A stretch of DNA of 64,000 bases from Marinoscillum sp. MHG1-6 (GTDB taxonomy: Bacteria > Bacteroidota > Bacteroidia > Cytophagales > Cyclobacteriaceae): contig NZ_JAMZMI010000001.1 in assembly GCF_024714475.1 (NCBI RefSeq), forward strand, positions 558,001-622,000, written 5' to 3'. The notes under the pieces are model-generated. The model made no database searches, was not told the origin of the DNA, and was given only the letters and a program-made list of their open reading frames with translations. Numbering within the stretch: position 1 is the first letter of the stretch; each line of letters opens with the position of its first letter. The position numbers and the translations under genes were made by a program. Shown here piece after piece: positions 55,370 to 64,000 of the stretch.

Positions 55370-56952
55370 TTTATATCAACGGATATCAATCCAAGGGCGG
55401 AAAGTTTAATATCAAGTGTATAATCAGCCAACATTTTTACATATATCCCACTTCCTGGAGTGTTTAAGGTCATTTTTAAATTTAGTTTTTTGCCACTCTT
55501 AAGTGCTTCTACTCCCGCTCTGGTGATTGGTATGTCCTCTATATGTTTTCTCGCTTGCTTTAGCGTTCCATCTGTGTTTAGGAATGGGATTTCAAAAGCC
55601 AAATGCCCCGGAGCAATGAAGGCCAGGTTATCGTTGAGGTCATAAATTTCAAGATCCATCTGTCCTGAGAATGGCAGTTCGTTGATTGTAATAATACGTA
55701 TTACCAATGAATCTACTTCCGGGAAGTTAAGACCACTATCCAGGCCAAAACCAACTTCTTCCACAAGGTCAATAAGTTGAACAGTGAGTGGCAAATTCAA
55801 TTCGATGTAGGTCGTAATATGACTGGTATCCAGCACGAAGTCCTGAACATCTATATCCAAATTTCTTGGGTTAGTAATCGTATTAAAATCGAATCCAATC
55901 TCATTGGGCGCTGTGGCCAGAAAGTTCACCAAATTGGAGTTTTTGTTATTGAGAGTGATAACGGACGTCTCGGTCTCACCTATGGCCCCGGGAGCTTCAA
56001 TAACCGGCCCCAAGTTCACGATGGGTCCTGACATAAAGACGGTGTCATTGGGAAACTCAGTTTTCAGTCCATATAAACCGCCAAAGTCAACTTCTAGTGG
56101 TATACCAAAACTGTTTCGAAAATCGAAGGTAAGGGTAGGGTCTCCAAAAATGATGGCATCGTTGTCGAAGTCATCGAAGAAAGATATGCCTAAAGTCTCA
56201 TTACCTACATTCAAGGTATCTTGTCCAAAGTCACCATATAATTGGCTGAACTGCTGGTTGGCGTATAGAACGTTGACGGCAAATTCAGACCCTGGCGGGA
56301 TGTTGCTACCTGCCTGAACAGTTATTTCAATATTCAAATCAACCAAGAAGACATTACTATCTCCTGATTGTACGAATTCAGAATAGTATCCAACGAGTGA
56401 CTGTGATCCGGGCCCCGTTTCTGTAAAAACCATTGGGTTGTCATTCGAAGCTAGTTTAGTCCCCTGGATTGTTGCCACATAAGTAACACTTACTCCCGGG
56501 TCGGCAATATTGTTAACAATAGAAAATGTGGCTGTTCCGGCATTATAATAAACACGATCCAGACGTTCACCGTTTTCTGCGGTGTATGACATTCTCAAAG
56601 TTGTGTCCAGATTGATAACTTCTGTAGACACAGCAATATTTGTACCTGCGACATTAATGGTGTCATTGTTGGAGACATCTAGAATATTAACGATTTCCTG
56701 GCCGGAGTCAAATTCAGCCGTATCACGATAAACTACATAAAAGAGGGAGGTTTCTGGATCTTCCTGAAGATCAACATTAATGTTGGCATCATCGATCAGA
56801 TCGCGAAGTGTATAGCTTATACTTCCGATGGGGACAGCAACACCAGTATTAAGCGTTGGACCTTCAAGATTCTTGACAACCAACTCATCGGCATTGCACC
56901 CAACCAGCCAAAGCATAACCACTGGAAGAATGTAGCAAATTAACCTTTTCAC
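55366..56952 (-). CDS. Unknown lipoprotein coupled to the DUF5723 gene
   Basis: A 528-residue protein with a clear lipoprotein signal peptide (MKRLICYILPVVMLWLVGCN, lipid-bearing Cys19). The mature part is beta-rich and acidic, without recognisable catalytic motifs. It begins NLEGPTLNTGVAVPIGSISY and ends LDIKLSALGLISVDIK. Its size and pattern suggest two or three stacked beta-sandwich domains at the cell surface or inner leaflet of the outer membrane. It lies 28 bases after the PLP deaminase gene and is coupled to the DUF5723 gene. No function can be proposed beyond partnership with that protein. Confidence 0.75.
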   Translation of the reverse strand: MKRLICYILPVVMLWLVGCNADELVVKNLEGPTLNTGVAVPIGSISYTLRDLIDDANINVDLQEDPETSLFYVVYRDTAEFDSGQEIVNILDVSNNDTINVAGTNIAVSTEVINLDTTLRMSYTAENGERLDRVYYNAGTATFSIVNNIADPGVSVTYVATIQGTKLASNDNPMVFTETGPGSQSLVGYYSEFVQSGDSNVFLVDLNIEITVQAGSNIPPGSEFAVNVLYANQQFSQLYGDFGQDTLNVGNETLGISFFDDFDNDAIIFGDPTLTFDFRNSFGIPLEVDFGGLYGLKTEFPNDTVFMSGPIVNLGPVIEAPGAIGETETSVITLNNKNSNLVNFLATAPNEIGFDFNTITNPRNLDIDVQDFVLDTSHITTYIELNLPLTVQLIDLVEEVGFGLDSGLNFPEVDSLVIRIITINELPFSGQMDLEIYDLNDNLAFIAPGHLAFEIPFLNTDGTLKQARKHIEDIPITRAGVEALKSGKKLNLKMTLNTPGSGIYVKMLADYTLDIKLSALGLISVDIK

Positions 56953-56980
56953 CTGTTTAAAATTTCTGAAAGATAATGAA

Positions 56981-57883
56981 TTAGAGGATCATTTTCCCCT
57001 TCATTTCATTAAATCCTTCAATGCCCTGAAGGCCTCCAGTATGAATAATTATCACCTTAGACTGTTCAGGAAAAAAGCCGTTTTTTATTAAATCACGAAC
57101 GGCAAACATCATTTTGCCCGTATATACCGGGTCAAGCATTACACCAAATTCAGCCCTAAAGGTATTAATGAATTTGATAAGTTCCGAAGATGTGCGCCCA
57201 TAGCCTCCAAAATGATACTTATTTAATATCGAATAATTGTCCTTGGTTATTGCGTGGTCGGTTAAAAGTTTTTCGAATTCTTGATGGATGAAATCACCCT
57301 TCAGGCTGGAAATCCCAACTACTTTTTTTTCCTCAGGGAGGGCTTTTAGTATACCCGCCATCGTTCCGCCGGTACCTATCGGGCAAACCAAAAAATCATA
57401 CTTCTCTTCCTTGATTTCCTCAACGATTTCCATTGCTCCTTTGATGGCCAGACTGTTAGTTCCGCCTTCGGGGAGGACATAGGCATTTGGGTGCCTGATT
57501 TCCATGGTCTTTAAATCTTTTTTTATTTCGCGAAATTCAGTTCTCGTTACAAACTTGAGTTCCATGCCATTTCTAGAGGCTTCACGCAAGGTGATGTTGC
57601 TTTCCGAAGTGAGTTCTTCTCCCCGAATGTAGCCGATGCTTTCGAACCCAAATTCTTTTGCGGCAATGGCTGTGGCTTGTATATGGTTGGAAAAGGCACC
57701 TCCGAAGGTTAGTAATGTAGTCTTTCCAAGTTTTTTGGCTACCTCTAGATTGTATTTCAGTTTTCGCCATTTATTGCCCATAATTGTGGGATGAACCAAG
57801 TCATCCCTTTTAATAAGGACTTCAATGCGTTGATTTTGTGCTTCGGGAAGTAACAGACTTTGTACTGGCGAGAAGTCGGGCAT
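56981..57883 (-). CDS. PLP-dependent ACC deaminase / D-cysteine desulfhydrase family enzyme
   Basis: A 300-residue fold-type II PLP enzyme of the ACC deaminase family. The lysine motif is GNKWRKL with Lys38 as Schiff base, followed by GGAFSNHIQATA. A glycine-rich phosphate site (CPIGTGGTMAG) is near 180. Family members act on 1-aminocyclopropane-1-carboxylate or D-cysteine; the more common activity in bacteria lacking plant contact is D-cysteine desulfhydrase, which is a guess here. It is divergent from rluD by only 29 bases. Confidence 0.85.
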   Translation of the reverse strand: MPDFSPVQSLLLPEAQNQRIEVLIKRDDLVHPTIMGNKWRKLKYNLEVAKKLGKTTLLTFGGAFSNHIQATAIAAKEFGFESIGYIRGEELTSESNITLREASRNGMELKFVTRTEFREIKKDLKTMEIRHPNAYVLPEGGTNSLAIKGAMEIVEEIKEEKYDFLVCPIGTGGTMAGILKALPEEKKVVGISSLKGDFIHQEFEKLLTDHAITKDNYSILNKYHFGGYGRTSSELIKFINTFRAEFGVMLDPVYTGKMMFAVRDLIKNGFFPEQSKVIIIHTGGLQGIEGFNEMKGKMIL

Positions 57884-57900
57884 GATAAAGGCAAGTTAGA

Positions 57901-57908
57901 TAAATTTG
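57901..57908 (+). promoter_or_regulatory. TAnnTTTG box immediately before rluD
   Basis: TAAATTTG is a full -7 consensus, but it ends only 4 bases before the rluD ATG and no TTG lies at the proper distance. If used, transcription would start at or inside the start codon, giving a leaderless mRNA. Weak evidence on its own. Confidence 0.3.
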
Positions 57909-57912
57909 CCGC

Positions 57913-58962
57913 ATGGAAAATGAGCAAAACGGGTTCTCTGATGATTCATCGGATGAACTTTATGAGCATCAGGTGATTACTGCGGATCCCAAGCAGACAT
58001 TGCTTCGTGTGGATAAATTTTTGATGGATCGGCTGCCTAATGTGACAAGGAGTAAAATTCAGGCGGGGATCAAAGACGGTTTTGTGAAGGTGAATGGAGA
58101 TACGGTAAAGCCGAATTATAAGGTGCATCCCGGAGATGAGGTGTCCATTTTCTTGCCTGAGCCACCAAGGGATGAGGAGGTGGTTCCCGAAGATATTCCC
58201 TTAAACATCATTCATGAAGATGAGCATATACTGGTGGTGAATAAGCCAGCGGGAATGGTAGTACACCCGGCTTATCAAAACTGGACTGGCACATTGGTAA
58301 ATGCGCTGGCCTATCATTTTCAAAATCTTCCGGAAATGCAGGGTAACGAGGGACGACCAGGACTAGTGCATCGTATTGATAAAGACACTTCCGGGTTATT
58401 GGTGATTGCAAAAACAGAGAAAGCCATGAATGGTTTGGCCAAACAATTCTTCGATCATAGCATTGAGCGAACATATTATGCTTTGGTGTGGGGGGTGCCG
58501 GAAGAACCGAATGGCACTATTCATATCAATGTGGGCAGAAGCCTAAAGGATAGACGCGTGACCACGGCATTCCCTGATGGTGATTTTGGTAAGAATGCCA
58601 TCACTCACTGGGAATTAATGGAAGATTTGAGGTATGTCAGTTTAATGAAGTGTAACCTGGAAACCGGACGTACACATCAGATTAGGGCACACATGAAGTG
58701 GATTGGGCACACACTTTTCAACGATGCCACTTATGGCGGAGATCAAATTATCAAGGGAACGGTTTTTACCAAATACAAACAGTTTGTTCAGAACTGTTTC
58801 AAAGCAATATCGAGACAGGCTTTACATGCAAAAACGTTAGGGTTTGTTCATCCGGCTACGAAAGAATTTATGCAGTTTGACTCGGAGCTTCCCGAAGACT
58901 TTCAAACTGTACTGGAGAAATGGAGGGGCTATGTGAATTTTACTGATAATCCTGAAGATTAA
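57913..58962 (+). CDS. rluD: RluA-family 23S rRNA pseudouridine synthase
   Basis: Isomerises uridines to pseudouridine in 23S rRNA. An acidic N-terminal stretch precedes an S4 RNA-binding domain (about 30-80), and the catalytic domain carries HRIDKDTSGLLV with Asp156 as nucleophile and GRTHQIRAH further on. The 349-residue length, with S4 domain, fits RluD rather than RluA, but the exact target uridines cannot be verified. The stop overlaps the next gene's start (TAATG). Confidence 0.9.
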   Translation: MENEQNGFSDDSSDELYEHQVITADPKQTLLRVDKFLMDRLPNVTRSKIQAGIKDGFVKVNGDTVKPNYKVHPGDEVSIFLPEPPRDEEVVPEDIPLNIIHEDEHILVVNKPAGMVVHPAYQNWTGTLVNALAYHFQNLPEMQGNEGRPGLVHRIDKDTSGLLVIAKTEKAMNGLAKQFFDHSIERTYYALVWGVPEEPNGTIHINVGRSLKDRRVTTAFPDGDFGKNAITHWELMEDLRYVSLMKCNLETGRTHQIRAHMKWIGHTLFNDATYGGDQIIKGTVFTKYKQFVQNCFKAISRQALHAKTLGFVHPATKEFMQFDSELPEDFQTVLEKWRGYVNFTDNPED

Positions 58963-59786
58963 TGGCCCCAGTAATAGCTTTGGTTTTCGTTCTTGCTGGG
59001 ATTATTATTTTTGCCCTGGTAAATTTCCTCCAGGTATTCTGGTCCATATTCGATTACTTCTTAGGAGACAGAAGAAACACTAACTGGCTAATAAAACCTC
59101 TTCGCTCTGAATACAAGGACATTATTCAAAACAAATTTAGTTTTTATCAACAGCTAGGGTTCAGGCAGAGGAAAACCTTCGAAAAAAGACTTCAGAAGTT
59201 CATTGATCAAAAGAACTTTGAACCAAAGGGAGAGCTGAAAGAGGTTACGCCCGAGATGAAGGCATTGATTGGTGCATCGGCCATACAGGTTACCTTTGGA
59301 CTGCCTACTATTTACCTTGAGCATTTCACCGATATATACATTTATCCAGAACCGTACTTTTCGAACATTACAGGACATTATCATAAAGGAGAGGCCAATT
59401 CAACAGGAATACTGGTTCTGACATGGGACAATTTTGTGAAAGGGTATCTTGATCCCAATGATGGAAGAAACCTTGGCCTACACGAAATGGCCCATGCCTT
59501 GAAAATAGAAGATTATACACGTAACAGCGAGTTTAGTTTTTTAGATTCAAAGCTGATTTCCGGCTTTACCAGGGAGACTCGACTGGAAGCTATTCGAATC
59601 AACGATGGTGAGCCGAGTATTTTCAGAGCATATGCCGCAACCAATGATCACGAGTTTTTCGCTGTGGTTATTGAAAATTTTTTTGAACGCCCTGAGGAAT
59701 TTAAAGTATCCAATTTGAGGCTTTACCAGCTCACCTGTCAGTTACTTAACCAGGACCCTTTGGATTATAGGGCGTATCTGGTATAA
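58962..59786 (+). CDS. MtfA-like zinc peptidase (M90 family)
   Basis: A 274-residue protein with one N-terminal membrane helix (about 3-28) and a cytoplasmic or periplasmic peptidase domain. The zinc motif HEMAH (174-178) and the downstream EFFAVVIENFFERP (231-244) match the MtfA family. In E. coli, MtfA binds the regulator Mlc and is an aminopeptidase, but lacks this membrane anchor. It is translationally coupled to rluD. The following 109 bases to the GH3-like gene contain no convincing hairpin. Confidence 0.85.
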   Translation: MAPVIALVFVLAGIIIFALVNFLQVFWSIFDYFLGDRRNTNWLIKPLRSEYKDIIQNKFSFYQQLGFRQRKTFEKRLQKFIDQKNFEPKGELKEVTPEMKALIGASAIQVTFGLPTIYLEHFTDIYIYPEPYFSNITGHYHKGEANSTGILVLTWDNFVKGYLDPNDGRNLGLHEMAHALKIEDYTRNSEFSFLDSKLISGFTRETRLEAIRINDGEPSIFRAYAATNDHEFFAVVIENFFERPEEFKVSNLRLYQLTCQLLNQDPLDYRAYLV

Positions 59787-59895
59787 CAGCCACCTCTAAA
59801 AAAAAGGTCCAAGCGGGATGCATTGAACCAGTTTTTGTTTTTATTATTCCTGACATTTTTGGACGGGCAGGACTATTAGTGAAAAATCTATGTTG

Positions 59896-61419
59896 TCAAA
59901 CGACCTCCAGCATCTCTAATAAGTCTTCCAGGTATTCGCGGTGATTAGCAAGCCTTGGTACTTTATGCTGTCCGCCTAGTTTACCTCTTTTTTTCATCCA
60001 GTTATAAAAGGTTCCCTTGGGTACCACATGCATCATTGGAGCTTCAAGGGCAATATCTTTGTATCGTTTGGCATCATAATCCGAGTTCACTTCTCGTAGT
60101 TTTTCATCCAGGATACTAATAAATCGCTCCAGGTCATCTGGTCCTTTTATGAATTCAATGATCCATTCATGTCCACCCTTCTGCCCTTCTTCAATGTATC
60201 TCGGTGCAGCAGTAAAGTTGGCAACCTCGGCATCCGTTTTGGCACATGCATGGGCGATTGCTTCAGTAACGTTTTCTATCATCAACTCCTCGCCAAAGGC
60301 ATTGATAAAGTGTTTGGTTCGTCCTGCGATTCTAATGCGGTAGGGTGAAAGTGACGTAAATCGCACCGTGTCTCCAATTTTATATCTCCACAATCCCGCA
60401 TTGGTGGTGATGACAACGGCGTAGGTCTTCCCAATTTCTACTTCATCAAGGGTGAGGGTTTTGGGGTTGTCGCTTTCCCAGTCTTCAGTAGGGATAAACT
60501 CATAGTAGATACCATAATCCAGCATGAGGAGCATATCCTGACTGTCTGTCTGATCCTGAATTCCAAAGAACCCTTCTGAAGCATTGTAGGTCTCCATATA
60601 GTTCATTTGTTGGGAAGGAATCAGCTTTTGAAACAGGCTTCTGTAAGGTTTGAATGAAACAGCACCATGGAAGAATGCTTCCAGATTGGGCCATACATCC
60701 AAAATATTTTTTGCGCCTTTTAATTCAATGATCCTTTCCAGAAGCACGATGGTCCAGGTAGGTACGCCCGACATACTTGTGACGTTTTCGTCGGCCGTAT
60801 GCTGCGCCATTTTTTCGATCTTTTCTTCCCACTCGTCCATCAAAGCAATATCCAGTGAAGGGGTGCGAACGATCTGCGCCCATAGCGGCAGGTTTTTCAA
60901 CAGGACCGCAGAAACATCACCATAATAGCTTCTGGCGTTGCGGTCAAACTGATTGACCTGTTGGCTGCCTCCGATAACGAGGTTCTTTCCGGTGAACATT
61001 CTGGTTTCCGGATAATTATTGACATAAATGGACAGGAGATCTTTTCCGCCTTTATAATGACAATCTTCTAATGCTTCGGGAGAAACCGGTATGAACTTGC
61101 TCCTGGCATTAGTGGTACCAGAGGACTTTGCAAACCACCTGGTTTCACTCGGCCATAGTATGTGTTGCTCTCCCTGCATGAGCCGTTCCACGTAAGGGAA
61201 AATATCCTCGTAGGCCACGACAGGCACGTTATTCTTGAACTCTTCGCGGGTGCTGATGTCTTTGAATCCATATTTTGCGCCATATTCCGTGGACGCACCC
61301 TTAGCCAGCAAATCTTCGAGGATCTCGCTTTGAACTTCATGGGGATATTTCATAAAAAGCTCGATATCATGTATCCGCTTTTTCATCACCCAGGTTAATA
61401 TCGAATTAAAAAACTCCAC
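59896..61419 (-). CDS. GH3-family acyl-adenylating protein
   Basis: A 507-residue protein homologous to the plant GH3 (auxin-responsive) acyl-acid amido synthetases of the ANL adenylating superfamily. The ATP-binding loop is SSGTTNARSK (99-108). NYMETYNASEGFFG is the substrate/acyl loop region, and RYKIGDTVRFTSLSPYRIRIAGRTKHF is the hinge into the C-terminal lobe. Bacterial members have no settled role; the plant hormone function should not be assumed. It starts with GTG, sharing one base with the lptB stop (TAGTG), so it is co-translated with lptB. Confidence 0.85.
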   Translation of the reverse strand: MEFFNSILTWVMKKRIHDIELFMKYPHEVQSEILEDLLAKGASTEYGAKYGFKDISTREEFKNNVPVVAYEDIFPYVERLMQGEQHILWPSETRWFAKSSGTTNARSKFIPVSPEALEDCHYKGGKDLLSIYVNNYPETRMFTGKNLVIGGSQQVNQFDRNARSYYGDVSAVLLKNLPLWAQIVRTPSLDIALMDEWEEKIEKMAQHTADENVTSMSGVPTWTIVLLERIIELKGAKNILDVWPNLEAFFHGAVSFKPYRSLFQKLIPSQQMNYMETYNASEGFFGIQDQTDSQDMLLMLDYGIYYEFIPTEDWESDNPKTLTLDEVEIGKTYAVVITTNAGLWRYKIGDTVRFTSLSPYRIRIAGRTKHFINAFGEELMIENVTEAIAHACAKTDAEVANFTAAPRYIEEGQKGGHEWIIEFIKGPDDLERFISILDEKLREVNSDYDAKRYKDIALEAPMMHVVPKGTFYNWMKKRGKLGGQHKVPRLANHREYLEDLLEMLEVV

Positions 61420-62150
61420 TAGATCTTCCGCTTTAGTTCGAAATGTTTACCCAGATATACCCGACGTACTTGCTCATCTGCCGCCAGCTCTTCAGCTGTA
61501 CCAGCTTTAAGCAAACGGCCCTCGAACATCAGGTAGGCTCTGTCAGTGATTGAGAGTGTTTCGTTTACGTTATGATCGGTTATTAATATACCGATATTTT
61601 TATCTTTTAGCTTGGCAACGATGGTCTGAATTTCCTCAACAGCGATCGGGTCAACCCCGGCAAAGGGCTCATCCAGCAATACAAACTTGGGGTCTACGGC
61701 CAGGGCGCGAGCGATCTCTGTCCTTCGTCTTTCTCCCCCGGAAAGTACCATTCCGAGGTTTTTTCTAACGTGGGTCAGGGAGAATTCTTCCAGGAGACTT
61801 TCCATCTTGTCCTTTTGCTCTGCCTTGCTCAATTTGGTCATTTCCAGTACCGCCATGATATTATCCTCTACCGAAAGCTTTCGGAAGACAGATGCTTCCT
61901 GAGCCAGGTAACCAATACCTCTTTTCGCTCTCTGATACATTGGCAGTTCGGTGATGTCATCCTGGTCGAGAAAGATGTGACCGTCATTGGGCTTGATGAG
62001 TCCAACGATCATATAAAACGAAGTAGTCTTACCTGCTCCGTTGGGACCCAGCAATCCGACAATTTCGCCCTGATTAACAGATACGGAAATCCCTTTTACT
62101 ACCGTTCGCTTCTTGTATTTTTTAATGAGTGTATCTGCTCTTAGCTCCAT
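61419..62150 (-). CDS. lptB: LPS export ABC transporter ATPase LptB
   Basis: The ATPase that drives lipopolysaccharide extraction from the inner membrane with LptF and LptG. The 243-residue protein has Walker [10 protein letters not shown] (35-43), Q-loop YLAQEASVF, signature LSGGERRR (136-143), and Walker [16 protein letters not shown]. The sequence [20 protein letters not shown] is typical of LptB rather than of amino-acid ATPases. It overlaps the GH3-like gene by one base and lies 70 bases after recJ. Confidence 0.95.
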   Translation of the reverse strand: MELRADTLIKKYKKRTVVKGISVSVNQGEIVGLLGPNGAGKTTSFYMIVGLIKPNDGHIFLDQDDITELPMYQRAKRGIGYLAQEASVFRKLSVEDNIMAVLEMTKLSKAEQKDKMESLLEEFSLTHVRKNLGMVLSGGERRRTEIARALAVDPKFVLLDEPFAGVDPIAVEEIQTIVAKLKDKNIGILITDHNVNETLSITDRAYLMFEGRLLKAGTAEELAADEQVRRVYLGKHFELKRKI

Positions 62151-62220
62151 GACGTTTTGCGGTTTGTCCGAAAGGTTTGCATTTTATAACGAAACCATGA
62201 CCTTTTGCGCATGCAATTTA

Positions 62221-63924
62221 TCAATCAAATTTTATATCCTTAATCATTAACTGTAGCCTTTTGTTTCCTCTGAAGTTGTTTTCTTCAATGTGATAAGCGA
62301 GGCTAAAGGGGCGTCCAGACTTAATCTCTTCATAAAACCCGACCATCCCAAATCCAATAGCATCAAAAGAGTTTTTCGGGTTCGTTTGAAACACATTCAG
62401 TTTCAAATGCTTCTCTTTCAACAGTCGCGGTTCAAAAGCACATCTAACTTCTTTAGTTGAGAAAACAGGTTGAAGGTTATGTGGTCCAAAAGGAGCCATT
62501 TGATTAATAATGTTGTATGACTTAAAGTTGATAAAGTCAAAGTCGATTTCAAGATCTATATCCAGCTTGGGAATGAGTAACTCAGGTGCAATGGATGATG
62601 CCACGGTCTCCTCAAACTTCTGCTGGAAGTCCTTAATTTTTTCAAGACTCAAGGTCAATCCTGCGGCATGAGTATGTCCTCCGTATTGTTCCAGGAGGTC
62701 ACTACAGGAGGAGATGGCCTCATAGATGTCAAAACCTTCTACTGATCGGGCAGATCCCGTCGCTTTATTGCCGGATTCGGTAAGAATAATGGTGGGTCGG
62801 TAATAGGTTTCTATACAGCGTGAAGCCACGATGCCAATGACACCCTTGTGCCAGTCATTTTTGAACAAAACAGTGGTTTTGGCATCTGCCAACCGACTAT
62901 CCGCTTCAATCATTGCCAGGGCTTCCTTTGTTATGTTTTGATCAAAGGTTTTCCGCTCTGTATTTTTTGCATTGAGACTATCAGAAAAATTTACCAAATC
63001 GTGATCTTCTTCGGCCAGCAAGAGCTTCACAGATTCTTTTGCGTGGGTGAGTCGACCGGCAGCGTTGATCCTTGGCCCGATGTAAAAGACAATATCAGAG
63101 ACCGATACAGGAGGCTTCAAATTACTGATCTCCATCAGCGAGGCCAGTCCTTTGATGGGTGATTGATTGAGTTTTTTGATTCCAAAATGTGCCAGCACTC
63201 GGTTTTCACCAGTAATAGGTACAATGTCAGAGGCGATACTAACGGCTACCAAATCCAAAAACTCATACAGTAGCTCAATGGGAATGGTATTTTGAATACA
63301 AAACCCCTGAAGAAGTTTAAAACCTACACCGCAGCCGGACAATTCTTTATAAGGATATTCGTCATCGTTTTGTTTGGGATCAAGGATCGCATAGGCGTCA
63401 GGTAATATGTCCCCGGGGAGGTGGTGATCGCAGATGATCAGGTCAATTCCAAGTTCTTTGGCAAGAGCCGCTTTTTCAACGGCTTTGATCCCACAATCCA
63501 GACTGATAATTAAGTTGATTCCCTGGTCCTTCGCATAATGGATGCCCTTTTCGGAAATACCGTAACCTTCTGAATATCTATCGGGAATGTAGTATTCGAT
63601 TTGGTCCGTAAACTTTCTTAGAAAGCCATAAACCAGGCTGACCGAGGTGGTTCCATCGACATCATAATCACCGTAAATAAGTATCTTCTCATGGTTGAAA
63701 ATTGCCTCGCAAAGCCTGTTTACAGCCCTTTCCATTCCCTTCATGAGAAATGGGTCGTGCAATTGATCCAATGACGGTCTAAAGAAATCACGCGCGTCAT
63801 CAAATGTATTGATTTCTCGCTGTGCAATTAATTGAGCTAAAGTCGTGTTGATATTTAGGGAAGTGGACAATTCCTGCACTGTTTCCTCATTTGGTACCCT
63901 TTTGTACATCCACCTTTTTTCCAT
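62221..63924 (-). CDS. recJ: Single-stranded-DNA-specific exonuclease RecJ
   Basis: A 5'-3' exonuclease for single-stranded DNA in recombination and mismatch repair. The 567-residue protein has the DHH-family motifs in order: GDYDVDG (85-91), DCGIKAVE, and DHH (166-168). GSARSVEGFDIYEA and GGHTHAAGLTL follow in the DHHA1 part, and a C-terminal OB-fold ends QLMIKDIKFD. A start at 63924 (MEKRWMYKR) is supported by the usual N-terminus of the family. It is the first gene of a probable recJ-lptB-GH3 transcript; the 76 bases before it up to the window edge show no convincing promoter. Confidence 0.95.
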   Translation of the reverse strand: MEKRWMYKRVPNEETVQELSTSLNINTTLAQLIAQREINTFDDARDFFRPSLDQLHDPFLMKGMERAVNRLCEAIFNHEKILIYGDYDVDGTTSVSLVYGFLRKFTDQIEYYIPDRYSEGYGISEKGIHYAKDQGINLIISLDCGIKAVEKAALAKELGIDLIICDHHLPGDILPDAYAILDPKQNDDEYPYKELSGCGVGFKLLQGFCIQNTIPIELLYEFLDLVAVSIASDIVPITGENRVLAHFGIKKLNQSPIKGLASLMEISNLKPPVSVSDIVFYIGPRINAAGRLTHAKESVKLLLAEEDHDLVNFSDSLNAKNTERKTFDQNITKEALAMIEADSRLADAKTTVLFKNDWHKGVIGIVASRCIETYYRPTIILTESGNKATGSARSVEGFDIYEAISSCSDLLEQYGGHTHAAGLTLSLEKIKDFQQKFEETVASSIAPELLIPKLDIDLEIDFDFINFKSYNIINQMAPFGPHNLQPVFSTKEVRCAFEPRLLKEKHLKLNVFQTNPKNSFDAIGFGMVGFYEEIKSGRPFSLAYHIEENNFRGNKRLQLMIKDIKFD

Positions 63925-64000
63925 GGGATGAAATTAGGTAAATCAGATCAAATAAGAGGTTTCATTTTGTCTCTCAAGTAGGGGCTTTTTGATCCATACC

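Noticed and set aside
59896-61419. Auxin metabolism for the GH3-like protein
   Set aside because: Homology to the plant family does not show substrate, and nothing else here relates to auxin.

Overview
The window looks like a chromosomal segment of a Bacteroidota bacterium, most probably of the Cytophagales type. The evidence is a SusC/SusD pair, secreted proteins ending in a type IX secretion (T9SS) sorting domain, DUF6427- and DUF5723-type proteins, almost no Shine-Dalgarno sequences, and promoters of the TTG-N20-TAnnTTTG kind (clearest upstream of glyA). Gene order and ordinary housekeeping content argue against a plasmid or prophage. I saw no tRNA, rRNA, CRISPR array, insertion sequence or integrase.

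Layout. 1-9.8 kb: the 3' end of an unknown gene, a PPK2 polyphosphate kinase, a metallo-beta-lactamase-fold hydrolase divergent from a hotdog thioesterase plus lgt, then a leftward run histidine kinase > polA > threonine/serine dehydratase > lipid kinase. 9.8-32.6 kb: the accessory heart of the window. A secreted TPR-CHAT protease-like protein is divergent from a 3870-residue T9SS surface protein. Three more secreted proteins follow: two tail-fibre-like repeat proteins and a 1040-residue T9SS protein whose last ~755 residues are a paralogue of the giant's C-terminus. 32.7-37.3 kb: a SusC/SusD pair without glycan enzymes. 37.4-42.6 kb: a small biosynthetic locus (type III polyketide synthase, methyltransferase, UbiA-type prenyltransferase, FAD oxidoreductase) with a two-DTG aspartic protease/PDZ protein. 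42.7-64 kb: mostly core genes (SNF2 helicase, LolC/E-type permease, rbfA, DUF6427, rpiB, tatC, glyA, pheA, radA, rluD, mtfA-like, GH3-like, lptB, recJ), interrupted by an operon of PLP deaminase, unknown lipoprotein and DUF5723 outer-membrane protein.

How the genes fit together. Several genes serve the cell envelope: lgt (lipoprotein lipidation), LolC/E-type permease, lptB (LPS export), tatC and SusCD. The 9.8-32.6 kb block appears devoted to large surface or extracellular proteins. Two of these share a C-terminal export and anchoring module containing an unusual, exactly conserved basic segment, and a secreted caspase-fold (CHAT) protein lies directly next to them. The type III PKS locus resembles phenolic-lipid/alkylquinone pathways with an added prenyltransferase-like protein. 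These two regions are the best candidates for undescribed biology. Functions are assigned by reading motifs; no database search was possible.
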